DNA of 15,986 bases, taken from assembly GCA_902793515.1 (NCBI GenBank), contig CADBDO010000008.1:1-15986 (forward strand), written 5' to 3'. The notes under the pieces were generated by a model. That model had not been told where the DNA came from. It made no database searches and worked only from the letters and a program-made list of their open reading frames with translations. This DNA comes from an uncultured Erysipelotrichaceae bacterium (GTDB taxonomy: Bacteria > Bacillota_I > Bacilli_A > RFN20 > CAG-826). This document shows, piece by piece, positions 1 through 6,136 of this stretch (its first letter is position 1; the number at the start of each line of letters is the position of its first letter). The position numbers and the translations under genes are program-made.

Positions 1-73
1 TATGGAGGATTCCGTATCTCGCTCCGCAGTTCTTATCGATATGTTTAATCTCTAACCAAAAATCTTTGCACAT
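1..73 (-). CDS. tgt: Queuine/preQ1 tRNA-guanine transglycosylase, N-terminal fragment (cut by window edge)
   Basis: Only the first 24 codons are present; the gene continues past base 1. They read MCKDFWLEIKHIDKNCGARY followed by GILH. This resembles the start of bacterial Tgt proteins, where an F-E-I/L-I-K stretch leads to GAR-x-G-x-L-H just before the conserved THG...TP segment. Tgt swaps guanine-34 of GUN-anticodon tRNAs for preQ1 in the queuosine pathway. It lies 49 nt downstream of queT on the same strand, behind a candidate preQ1 riboswitch, and this context is the strongest support. The ATG has no close ribosome binding site. A GGAGGA sits about 22 nt upstream, in frame with ATT and ATA codons, so the start is not settled. 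Catalytic residues are outside the window. Confidence 0.68.
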   Translation of the reverse strand, partial: MCKDFWLEIKHIDKNCGARYGILH

Positions 74-106
74 AACTAACGGGGCTATTCTAATTCCTCC
101 AAGGAC

Positions 107-124
107 AATAGGCAAATGCCTATT
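107..124 (-). other. Short hairpin between queT and tgt
   Basis: AATAGGC (107-113) and GCCTATT (118-124) form a 7-bp stem around a 4-nt loop. On the minus strand the stem begins inside the queT stop codon. No T-run follows, so it is not a convincing intrinsic terminator. It could stabilise the 3' end or tune translation of the tgt start about 34 nt further on. Confidence 0.4.
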
Positions 125-674
125 ACCACTTAACGTCTTGATGGATGAGCGGTCTGAAGGCTTTATTGAAAATCTTTGTGTGGGCCAAACTAACCCAAAG
201 AGCGTATCCGAAAGCCATGGCAATCGTCTCACCAAGGGCAACCCAAAGCCAGCCTGCCCAAATAGGAAGGTCGCCTAAGTAACCAAGCATAAAGAGCTCG
301 CTGCCGACGATGAAGCCGTTGAAGATGACAGGCCAAATCCAACCGATGAAGAGCCTTTTCGAAAAGAAGGATATTAACAAGCAGGAGAACAATGTAGCTA
401 AAGTGCCAAGCAAGACATCGATCCAAACATTGAGTCCTAACGATGCGCCGATGACGTTAGAGATCAGGCACCCAATCGTAAGACCAATAGTGATGTCAGG
501 CCTCCAGAAAACAAGCAAGACAAGCGCTTCCGAGAAGCGGCACTGCATGTAATCGTAAGAGAGTGCGGGAACTAGTAAAGTAAGTACCACATAGAGAGCG
601 GCGATGATAGAGTTCTCGGCTATCATACGGACGGAGAAGAATCCGCCCAAAGGTTTCGATTCATTATGAGCCAT
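123..674 (-). CDS. queT: QueT family queuosine-precursor transporter (ECF S component)
   Basis: This 183-residue protein is hydrophobic nearly throughout, with about five or six membrane spans, as expected for the substrate-binding subunit of an energy-coupling-factor importer. The stretch YMQCRFSEALVLLVFWRPDI (about residues 41-60), followed by GLTIGCLISNVIG, matches the QueT family signature (a QFRISEAL-like motif, then GL-x2-GC-x-ISN). QueT proteins take up preQ1/preQ0-type queuosine precursors and work with a shared EcfA/A'/T module encoded elsewhere. The start ATG at 674 has a strong GGGAGGG ribosome binding site at 681-687. That site lies inside a candidate preQ1-I riboswitch, so preQ1 probably represses translation. 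The next gene on the strand is tgt, which uses the imported precursor. The 183-aa length is ordinary for the family. Confidence 0.88.
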   Translation of the reverse strand: MAHNESKPLGGFFSVRMIAENSIIAALYVVLTLLVPALSYDYMQCRFSEALVLLVFWRPDITIGLTIGCLISNVIGASLGLNVWIDVLLGTLATLFSCLLISFFSKRLFIGWIWPVIFNGFIVGSELFMLGYLGDLPIWAGWLWVALGETIAMAFGYALWVSLAHTKIFNKAFRPLIHQDVKW

Positions 675-680
675 TTCTGA

Positions 681-722
681 CCCTCCCTGTTTTTTATACG
701 TGGAGCAAGAGGAGCAACACGT
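681..722 (-). promoter_or_regulatory. Candidate preQ1-I riboswitch controlling queT
   Basis: Read on the minus strand, ACGTG (722-718) pairs with CACGT (702-698) to make a 5-bp P1. The 15-nt loop contains CTCCT. After P1 comes an A-rich tail, ATAAAAAACA, nearly identical to the tail of known preQ1-I aptamers, then GGGAG, which can pair with loop CTCCT (one G-U) to form the H-type pseudoknot. The pseudoknot partner is the queT ribosome binding site, so ligand binding would hide it. The predicted transcription start is within a few bases of 722, so the aptamer opens the mRNA. The loop is a few nucleotides longer than usual and contains a direct repeat of TTGCTCC. Tail, pseudoknot, position and downstream gene all agree; no covariance model was run. 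Confidence 0.65.
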
Positions 723-729
723 TGAGGAA

Positions 730-758
730 ATCTTAAACTAGTGATGACTAAACTGCAA
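730..758 (-). promoter_or_regulatory. queT promoter
   Basis: On the minus strand, a -35 TTGCAG (758-753) is separated by exactly 17 nt from a -10 TAAGAT (735-730). The start would fall near 723-724, directly at the 5' edge of the candidate riboswitch. Confidence 0.6.
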
Positions 759-778
759 AGAAAAGAAAAAATAGGTGG

Positions 779-818
779 GTTTTGCATGGGATTTTTGCGT
801 TTTTGCTAGGGTTTTTGC
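779..818 (+). repeat. Four close TTTTGC repeats upstream of the flippase gene
   Basis: TTTTGC or TTTTTGC occurs four times between 779 and 818, at intervals of roughly 8 to 13 bases, in the 194-bp gap between the divergent queT and flippase genes. The block is flanked by GGTGGG (774-779) and CCACCC (818-823), which are inverted complements. Single copies recur near 4018, 8272, 8292 and 10195. The function is unknown; the repeats may be promoter-associated or just local low complexity. Confidence 0.4.
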
Positions 819-854
819 CACCCATGGTTACTAGGCAAAAGAAACAAACGAAGA

Positions 855-868
855 TATAATCTTCCCAT
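855..868 (+). promoter_or_regulatory. -10 box directly before the flippase ATG (leaderless start)
   Basis: A perfect TATAAT at 855-860 ends 8 nt before the ATG at 869, so transcription should start at or next to the start codon. No Shine-Dalgarno sequence lies between. The -35 region is poor (TAGGCA at 832-837, 17-nt spacing). Confidence 0.55.
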
Positions 869-2011
869 ATGAACGAACAAGAAGAGGCCAAGACCCCAGA
901 GAAGAAGAGCAAGAAGGGCTTGATCAGCAACGTCATTTTCCTCATTCTTTTGACCGCTCTCGTGGTCACTCTTTTCTTGTCCTTTGGCGAGATTCAAAAA
1001 ATCGGTGAGACCCTTGCTCAAATCGCAACCGGGAACAACTGGCTTTGGCTCCTTGCCGCCTTTGGAGCGGTCATCGTCTATTTCCTTCTTTGGCCAATCA
1101 CTTTGAACCTCTTTGCCAAAGCAGCAGGATCAGATATCTCCAAAACGGATGCCTATCTTATCGGCTGCTCCGAGCATTTCTATAACGGCGTCACTCCATT
1201 TGCTACAGGAGGACAGCCATTCCAAATCTATTCCTTCACCAAAAGAGGCACTTCCGCTTCAGTTGCCACAAGCGCGGTCTTAGCCAATTTCGTCACCTTC
1301 ATGATCGCGACCAACTTGATCGCTTTCGTTTCCTTATTCTTCTATCCAGAGATCACTAAAGGTTTAGCCGCCTTAAATATGGAATGGGCGAAGTATGTCG
1401 CTATCGTAGGCTACACAATCAACTTCTTGGTCCTTCTTTTCATGATTGCCTTAGGAACAAGCAAACACTTAAAGAATTGGATTATCGCTATCATCAAATT
1501 CATCACGAAACCTAAGTTCTTGAACAAGCACTTCGCTAAACTCATTCCTTCTTTTGAAGCATATTGCGAGAACGCCCAAATCGGTTTCCGTTCAATCTGG
1601 GTTCATAAGAAGACCTTCATCTTCTCTCTCCTTATCAAGATAGTGACGATGCTCGTCTATTACCTTATCCCTTACTTCCTTATTAAGGCGGTTGGACTTA
1701 ATGCCTCGCTTTATGATGCGGAAGGGATGAACGCTTTGATTGTCTTATTCGCGACATCCTTTGCCATCACTGCTGTCGTATGGGTTCCTACTCCTGGAGG
1801 AACCGGTGGCATTGAGTATGCTTTCTCAATCGTCATCTCTTCTGTCTGTTTGATGGCAAGCGCGAACTCCGGTGCCGCTTTAGCGTTATCTCTCCTTTGG
1901 AGACTTGTCACATATTACTTCACCCTCATCGTCTCATTCGTCTTCGTCTGCATCTTCCAAGCTAGAGACAAGAAGGCCTTATCCAGGGCGGAGGAAACCC
2001 CTAATGTATAA
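869..2011 (+). CDS. Lysylphosphatidylglycerol synthase-type transmembrane protein (UPF0104/COG0392)
   Basis: This is a 380-residue polytopic membrane protein. A charged cytoplasmic N-tail (residues 1-17) is followed by about eight membrane spans. Two signatures of the family (flippase-like domain of MprF/AglD type) are visible: NGVTPFATGGQP at 106-117 and VWVPTPGGTGGIE near 304-316. There is no soluble aminoacyl-transferase domain like that of MprF, so only the membrane module is present. Members are thought to move or help synthesise lipid-linked molecules; the substrate here is unknown. Its stop overlaps the start of a GT8 glycosyltransferase, which suggests a shared role in a glycolipid or surface polymer. 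The start follows a TATAAT by 8 nt and has no ribosome binding site, so the mRNA is probably leaderless. Confidence 0.85.
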   Translation: MNEQEEAKTPEKKSKKGLISNVIFLILLTALVVTLFLSFGEIQKIGETLAQIATGNNWLWLLAAFGAVIVYFLLWPITLNLFAKAAGSDISKTDAYLIGCSEHFYNGVTPFATGGQPFQIYSFTKRGTSASVATSAVLANFVTFMIATNLIAFVSLFFYPEITKGLAALNMEWAKYVAIVGYTINFLVLLFMIALGTSKHLKNWIIAIIKFITKPKFLNKHFAKLIPSFEAYCENAQIGFRSIWVHKKTFIFSLLIKIVTMLVYYLIPYFLIKAVGLNASLYDAEGMNALIVLFATSFAITAVVWVPTPGGTGGIEYAFSIVISSVCLMASANSGAALALSLLWRLVTYYFTLIVSFVFVCIFQARDKKALSRAEETPNV

Positions 2012-2843
2012 AGGTCCTTTGAATGTCTTATATGCCGGCAATAAAGGTTACACGATGGCCTTATATCTTTCGCTTGAAAGCATGGCCAGAAGAACCAAGA
2101 ACCCTCTTAAGATCCACGTCTTCACAATGACCACAGGAAAGGTCATCGGGATGGACGAAGAAGATAGGCTTCTCTTAGAGAAGATGCTTAAGGACTTCAA
2201 CCAAGAGAATGAGATAACCTTATACGACGCTTCAAAGATGTATGAGGAAGAGTTCATGAAAGGCCCTAACACTAAGAACGTCTTCTTCCCTCCTATGTGC
2301 TTGCTTAGGCTATTCGCGGAAAGAATCCTTCCCAAGGATATCGATGAGCTTCTCTATCTTGATGGGGACACTCTCATCTATAACCCTATTGAGAACATCC
2401 GTGAGAACGATATCTCCGAACATGAATTCGGCGCTGTCCTTGATTACTTAGGAAAGACCTGGAAGAACAAGAACTATTTCAACTCAGGTGTCCTCTACTT
2501 CAACATGAAGAAGTGCCGTGAGACAGGCTTATTCGAGAAGTGCATCGAATTCGTCAAAACCAAGAAAGCTTTCTTCCCTGACCAAGACGCTTTAAATAAG
2601 AAGAACCTCTCCCACTTGGTCATGCCAACGAAATTCAATGATCAAAGGGATGTCTTAGAAGACACAGTCATCAGTCATTACCCAAGAAGGATCTGGAAGT
2701 TCTATGACCCAGTCAAACCTTGGATGATCAGAAGGATGCATAAGGAATATAAGCGGCATAACTTCGACATCGATTACGATTACTATCTTGAGCACTTCCC
2801 ATTCGAAAGATACGGGATGGAGAAACTCAAGAAAGATTGGTAA
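2004..2843 (+). CDS. Glycosyltransferase family 8 protein
   Basis: This 279-residue GT8-type glycosyltransferase has the expected landmarks in order. The N-terminal nucleotide-sugar fold begins NVLYAGNKGY. The metal-binding DxD motif is LDGD with D120 and D122. FNSGVLYFN starts at 159, and the FPDQDALN motif covers about 191-198. The C-terminal segment VISHY...KPW contains the family's conserved His and Lys-Pro-Trp. Relatives (LgtC, RfaJ, galactinol and glycogenin-like enzymes) transfer hexoses with retention from UDP-sugars; the acceptor here is unknown. The start at 2004 is chosen because GGAGGA at 1990-1995 precedes it by 8 nt; longer reading frames run into the upstream gene. The 8-bp overlap with the flippase-like gene implies translational coupling. 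A terminator follows directly. Confidence 0.88.
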   Translation: MYKGPLNVLYAGNKGYTMALYLSLESMARRTKNPLKIHVFTMTTGKVIGMDEEDRLLLEKMLKDFNQENEITLYDASKMYEEEFMKGPNTKNVFFPPMCLLRLFAERILPKDIDELLYLDGDTLIYNPIENIRENDISEHEFGAVLDYLGKTWKNKNYFNSGVLYFNMKKCRETGLFEKCIEFVKTKKAFFPDQDALNKKNLSHLVMPTKFNDQRDVLEDTVISHYPRRIWKFYDPVKPWMIRRMHKEYKRHNFDIDYDYYLEHFPFERYGMEKLKKDW

Positions 2844-2847
2844 AGAA

Positions 2848-2879
2848 AAACGCCTCACTCGGAGGCGTTTTGTTTTTCT
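2848..2879. terminator. Bidirectional intrinsic terminator
   Basis: A 10-bp stem (AAAACGCCTC 2848-2857, GAGGCGTTTT 2863-2872) with a 5-nt loop is followed by TTTTGTTTTT on the plus strand. The A-run before the stem gives a T-run on the minus strand. It lies between the convergent GT8 gene and the minus-strand membrane protein and can serve both. Confidence 0.85.
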
Positions 2880-2887
2880 AATTTCGA

Positions 2888-3853
2888 TTAGGCCTTTTTG
2901 GCGATCTCGGTGGATTTGGTAGCGGCAATCAAGATGTATCCGCCGAAGGCACCGGTAACAGCACCGACGACAAGGTTCATGATTGGGAAGCCATAACCCC
3001 AGTTCTTGCCACCGAAGATGTAGGTCTTGCCTTCTTCGAGAGCGTAGTTGAGGTGGATGCCGTTGTCTCTCCAGACGATGGTGAGAACACCATAGACGAT
3101 GAGACCGATTGCAATAGCGATAGCGGCACCGCCAGCCATGAGACCTGGAACCTTGGTTCCATTCTTGAAGTTGTTAAGCCAAGCAAGAAGGAGAAGGACA
3201 AAGGCGGCTAAGCTGGAAAGGGTCATGGTGAGAAGGAGGAAGTTGATTTCTCCCTGCTTCCAAGCGTTGAGTGAGGTGTTGGTAGCGTTGACGATTAAGC
3301 TGAGACCAGCTTCAAGGGCGATGGCGCCGGTGAAGACCATGGCTCCGCCGATGAATCCGCGGAGAAGAGGCTTCTGATCTTTGCCGTCATAGAGCCTGAC
3401 CATTGGGATGTTGGTAGCGATGAGGAAGAGGATGGCGAGTAAGAGAGACATAACGATGACGAAGACTAAGTTGCTGTCAGCGCCATTGTTTCCAGTGAGG
3501 TCGAAGAATAAAACGGCCTGGAGAAGGAAGAAGATGCCAGCGGCCCAGCCTTCAACGATGAGAGTGGTGAGGGCTTTGACGACTGGTTCATCATCACGTG
3601 GGTTCATAAGACCTTTGATGGCATAGAAGAGACCGTAGCCAGAGATGGTAGCAAAGCTAAGACCGGCAACAGCGAGTTCTAAGTAAAGGAGATAGGCTCC
3701 ACTGAATAAGTTCTTGGTGAAGTAAGTTGGATCAGTTCCGAAGTACTCAGGAACAACGAAGGCGCCGAAGTAAAGGCCAAGGGCACCAAAGGCGAGAACG
3801 ATGAGAGCGTGCGCTAAGAAACTCAAGGTTCTAGATGTGTTTGCATATTTCAT
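2888..3853 (-). CDS. Eight-helix integral membrane protein of unknown function
   Basis: I do not recognise this 321-residue protein. It has about eight hydrophobic segments, near residues 11-35, 51-80, 92-117, 128-150, 164-188, 202-226, 236-260 and 289-312. Loops are short, and one external-looking loop (about 262-288) is rich in Gly, Tyr and Trp. There are no obvious catalytic motifs or a signal peptide beyond the first helix. The ATG at 3853 was chosen over a TTG 27 nt upstream because GCGAGG lies 7 nt before it. The gene stands alone between the bidirectional terminator and a gap with two hairpins. It could be a transporter-like or stress-related protein, but nothing in the neighbourhood fixes its role. 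Confidence 0.75.
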   Translation of the reverse strand: MKYANTSRTLSFLAHALIVLAFGALGLYFGAFVVPEYFGTDPTYFTKNLFSGAYLLYLELAVAGLSFATISGYGLFYAIKGLMNPRDDEPVVKALTTLIVEGWAAGIFFLLQAVLFFDLTGNNGADSNLVFVIVMSLLLAILFLIATNIPMVRLYDGKDQKPLLRGFIGGAMVFTGAIALEAGLSLIVNATNTSLNAWKQGEINFLLLTMTLSSLAAFVLLLLAWLNNFKNGTKVPGLMAGGAAIAIAIGLIVYGVLTIVWRDNGIHLNYALEEGKTYIFGGKNWGYGFPIMNLVVGAVTGAFGGYILIAATKSTEIAKKA

Positions 3854-3917
3854 AAACAACCTCGCTCGCAAGGGCTTCAAAAAATTACGGGAAGCCGTGC
3901 AACTTCATTATTTAAAT

Positions 3918-3969
3918 CTATCTTGAAAAGATAGTCAATTGCCAAAGGGGAATTTCCTTTAATTCCCCT
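3918..3969. other. Two adjacent hairpins upstream of the eight-helix protein
   Basis: CTATCTT (3918-3924) pairs with AAGATAG (3928-3934) around a 3-nt loop. AGGGGAATT (3946-3954) pairs with AATTCCCCT (3961-3969) around a 6-nt loop, and an alternative fold can use AAAGG with CCTTT. No T-run follows either on either strand. They lie in the 187-bp gap between the flavoprotein stop and the membrane-protein start, so they could be a 5' leader of the latter or the 3' end of the former. Confidence 0.45.
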
Positions 3970-4040
3970 CAAAAAGAAACGTTCGCAAAACCCGCATATT
4001 TTTGAAATTTTAAGCGGTTTTTGCCAAGGATTTTTGGGTT

Positions 4041-5198
4041 TTAGAGGGATTTGAAGACGATTATCGCGCTGAGGAGTGACCAGGCGAGATTGTAACCGCC
4101 GCAATTGCCATCAACGTCAAGGAGCTCGCCGATGAGATAGACACCCTTCTCCTTTTTGGAGGAGAGGTTCTCGTCCACTTCATCAAGGGACAAACCGCCA
4201 ATCGTCACCTGGGAATAATCAAACCCATAGTGGTCCTTAACGGAGTATCTGAGGTTCTTCATTGATGTGGCAATGCACAACGCATCCGTTCCTTTGGAAC
4301 GAGCGAGAATATGTTTCTGGAGTGGCTCAACCAAATAGGAATCAAGGTAGAACTTGCTGTTGAGGGCTTCATCGTGAGTGAGCCTGTTCATAAGTTCCTC
4401 AAAGGTCCAATCAGGGAAAAGGTCCACCACTAATTCGATGTCTTTTGGACTAGAGTGGCGGTAGATCGCGCTTTCGGCGTTGAAGATGACGATGCCAGAG
4501 ATGCCATCGTTCTTATAGAGAATCTCACCGTTCTCCTCAAAGATTTTATCTTTGCCTAGGAAGGCTTTGACGTTTGCTTTATGACGGACACCCGCTAAAG
4601 GTTTGATGTCCTTATCGTTCAGGGTAAGAGGGGTTAAGCCTGGTTTTGGCTCAACGAAGTCATAACCATGTTTCTTAAGAACTTCGTAGAAGCATCCATC
4701 GCTTCCAAGCTTTGGATCGCTCTTGCCACCGGTTGCGATGACGAGCTTGTCAAATGTTTGGGCTTTCTTATCTGTTTTGACTTCGATTTGAGAGCCTTTT
4801 ACTACGTAATCAGTCACTCTTGTCTCAGAAATGAAAGTGACCCCCACTTTCTCAGCGAGCTTCTTTAGGTATAAGGCGTATGCTGGTGCGCTCTCAGAGA
4901 GAGGATAGACATAGTCGCCGTTGTAAGTTAATTCGATGCCAAGGCTCTTAAGAACACCCTCAAGGAATGGGTATGGGTATTTCTCAAGAATCGGACCCAT
5001 GAACTCTGGGTGATTGTATTTTTCTTTGGAGAGATTCTTATTCAAAAGATTGCAGTGTCCGTTTCCGGTCGCATAAAGCTTCTTGGAAAGCTTGCTTTCC
5101 TTTTCGAAAACCACCACCTCGGATTCTGGGTGTTTGATTCTCAAAAAGATGGAGAGATAAAGGCCGCTTGGACCACTGCCGATAATACCGATTTTCAT
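4041..5198 (-). CDS. HI0933/YhiN-family FAD-dependent oxidoreductase
   Basis: This 385-residue flavoprotein has an N-terminal Rossmann FAD site, MKIGIIGSGPSG (GSGPSG at 7-12), then the family-specific ATGNGHCN at 43-50. A second nucleotide-linked motif, VIATGGKSDPKLGSDG, follows in the middle. The C-terminal GELLDVDGNCGGYNLAW (GGYNLA at 367-372) closes the FAD site. These are the landmarks of the HI0933 family. The family includes E. coli YhiN (reported as the 23S rRNA dihydrouridine synthase RdsA) and the BaiN bile-acid reductase, so the substrate cannot be assigned from sequence. Length is typical (about 390-420). The gene has its own promoter (TTGTCT-17-TAAAAT) ending 7 nt from the ATG, with no ribosome binding site, so it is probably leaderless. 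An upstream terminator separates it from the previous gene. Confidence 0.87.
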   Translation of the reverse strand: MKIGIIGSGPSGLYLSIFLRIKHPESEVVVFEKESKLSKKLYATGNGHCNLLNKNLSKEKYNHPEFMGPILEKYPYPFLEGVLKSLGIELTYNGDYVYPLSESAPAYALYLKKLAEKVGVTFISETRVTDYVVKGSQIEVKTDKKAQTFDKLVIATGGKSDPKLGSDGCFYEVLKKHGYDFVEPKPGLTPLTLNDKDIKPLAGVRHKANVKAFLGKDKIFEENGEILYKNDGISGIVIFNAESAIYRHSSPKDIELVVDLFPDWTFEELMNRLTHDEALNSKFYLDSYLVEPLQKHILARSKGTDALCIATSMKNLRYSVKDHYGFDYSQVTIGGLSLDEVDENLSSKKEKGVYLIGELLDVDGNCGGYNLAWSLLSAIIVFKSL

Positions 5199-5205
5199 CG
5201 TATGT

Positions 5206-5234
5206 ATTTTAGTCTAGATGGAGAGGATAGACAA
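5206..5234 (-). promoter_or_regulatory. Promoter of the HI0933-family gene
   Basis: The minus strand reads -35 TTGTCT (5234-5229), a 17-nt spacer, then -10 TAAAAT (5211-5206), and 7 nt later the ATG at 5198. Transcription should begin at or one base before the start codon. The -35 overlaps the T-run of the preceding terminator. Confidence 0.6.
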
Positions 5235-5264
5235 AAAGAAAAGCAGCCGTTTTGCCGGCTGCTT
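5233..5264 (-). terminator. Intrinsic terminator after the GtrA-like gene
   Basis: On the minus strand, AAGCAGCCG (5264-5256) and CGGCTGCTT (5249-5241) form a 9-bp GC-rich stem around a 6-nt loop. They are followed at once by TTCTTTTT. It starts about 10 nt after the stop at 5275. Confidence 0.85.
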
Positions 5265-5274
5265 GATTTAGAAG

Positions 5275-6102
5275 TTATTTCTCTTCCTTCTTAGGATGTT
5301 TCTCGTCGTATTCCTTGATACCTTCGTCAATGTAGCTTTGGGCTTGGCTGTAGCGGACGAATTTCTTCTTCGAGGTGAAGAACTTCTCCATCTCCTCGCG
5401 GACGATCTGACGGAAGGTGTCGTGGGTGAGTAAGGTTTCTTCCTTCTCTTCTTCAACTTCTTCTGGGGCCTCTTCAGCCTCTTTGGCCGCTTTGGCCTTC
5501 TTGTCTTTGAAGACAAAGAACGCTCTGATCAAGAAGCTGTAGACCAAGGTGAGAACGATGTCACCACAAAGGATGATGATTCCGGTGATGAGGGCTTGTC
5601 CTTCATAGGCGAGTAGCTGATTAACGCTAAGAGCGGAAAGCGTGTAAACGAAAGGATCGGCTGGAACGATCATCTTATCGATGAAGATTCCAAGGTGGAT
5701 GAGGGCAAGAGCAAGGGCCCAACCGATGACGGTGGCCAAAAGGAACTTCCAGAAGGTGTATTTTCCTTTTCCCTTCCAAACGATTAAGTGATTGAAGAGA
5801 TAACCGGCGACCAAGTAGAGGACGAATCCTGCTCCGGTGGCGATGATCCATTCAACTAACTCACCAAGGTCAAGCATAGGCATGACCCATTTAAGGAGAG
5901 CGAACTGCGCTCCTAAAGCAATGATGAGAGTGATCAACTCAAAGATGAGGAATCCAAGGAAACGTGGCGTCCCCTTCTTCTCTTTCTTTGGTTCTTCTTC
6001 GACAATAGGCTCAGACGCTTCTTCGGCGTCTTTTGGTTCTTCAGCGGCCTTTTCAATTACTGGCTCTTCTGGCTGAAGCTCTTCTTTTTTATTCTTTTTC
6101 AT
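5275..6102 (-). CDS. GtrA-like four-helix membrane protein with long charged tails
   Basis: The 275-residue protein has an acidic, Glu/Lys/Pro-rich N-terminal tail (1-45) and four hydrophobic segments near 48-76, 83-104, 118-142 and 165-197. A Lys/Glu-rich C-terminal region (199-275), likely helical, follows. The layout of the helices, with YLFNHLIVWK after helix 2 and SFLIRAFFVFK after helix 4, resembles GtrA proteins. There, an N/R-x-W/F-VF-R/K motif ends these helices, and members handle lipid-linked sugars. The similarity is weak, and the long charged tails are not standard for GtrA. It follows nadE by 34 nt but has its own extended -10 box 6 nt before the ATG, and it ends at a strong terminator, so it is probably a single-gene unit. 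It could also be an unrelated four-helix protein. Confidence 0.6.
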   Translation of the reverse strand: MKKNKKEELQPEEPVIEKAAEEPKDAEEASEPIVEEEPKKEKKGTPRFLGFLIFELITLIIALGAQFALLKWVMPMLDLGELVEWIIATGAGFVLYLVAGYLFNHLIVWKGKGKYTFWKFLLATVIGWALALALIHLGIFIDKMIVPADPFVYTLSALSVNQLLAYEGQALITGIIILCGDIVLTLVYSFLIRAFFVFKDKKAKAAKEAEEAPEEVEEEKEETLLTHDTFRQIVREEMEKFFTSKKKFVRYSQAQSYIDEGIKEYDEKHPKKEEK

Positions 6103-6108
6103 GGTCGT

Positions 6109-6117
6109 AATATACCA
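6109..6117 (-). promoter_or_regulatory. Extended -10 box before the GtrA-like gene (leaderless start)
   Basis: The minus strand shows TGG followed by TATATT (6114-6109), an extended -10 element, ending 6 nt before the ATG at 6102. No ribosome binding site lies between, and no good -35 is visible. Confidence 0.5.
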
Positions 6118-6136
6118 TCCCTTTTATTTAAGGATA

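Noticed and set aside
107..124. Intrinsic terminator between queT and tgt
   Set aside because: The stem is AU-rich and no T-run follows on either strand, so the operon most likely continues into tgt.
5268..5516. Lys/Arg/Ser-rich 82-codon frame on the minus strand
   Set aside because: It is an alternative frame of the Lys/Glu-rich C-terminal tail of the GtrA-like gene, which has the correct terminator and membrane segments.
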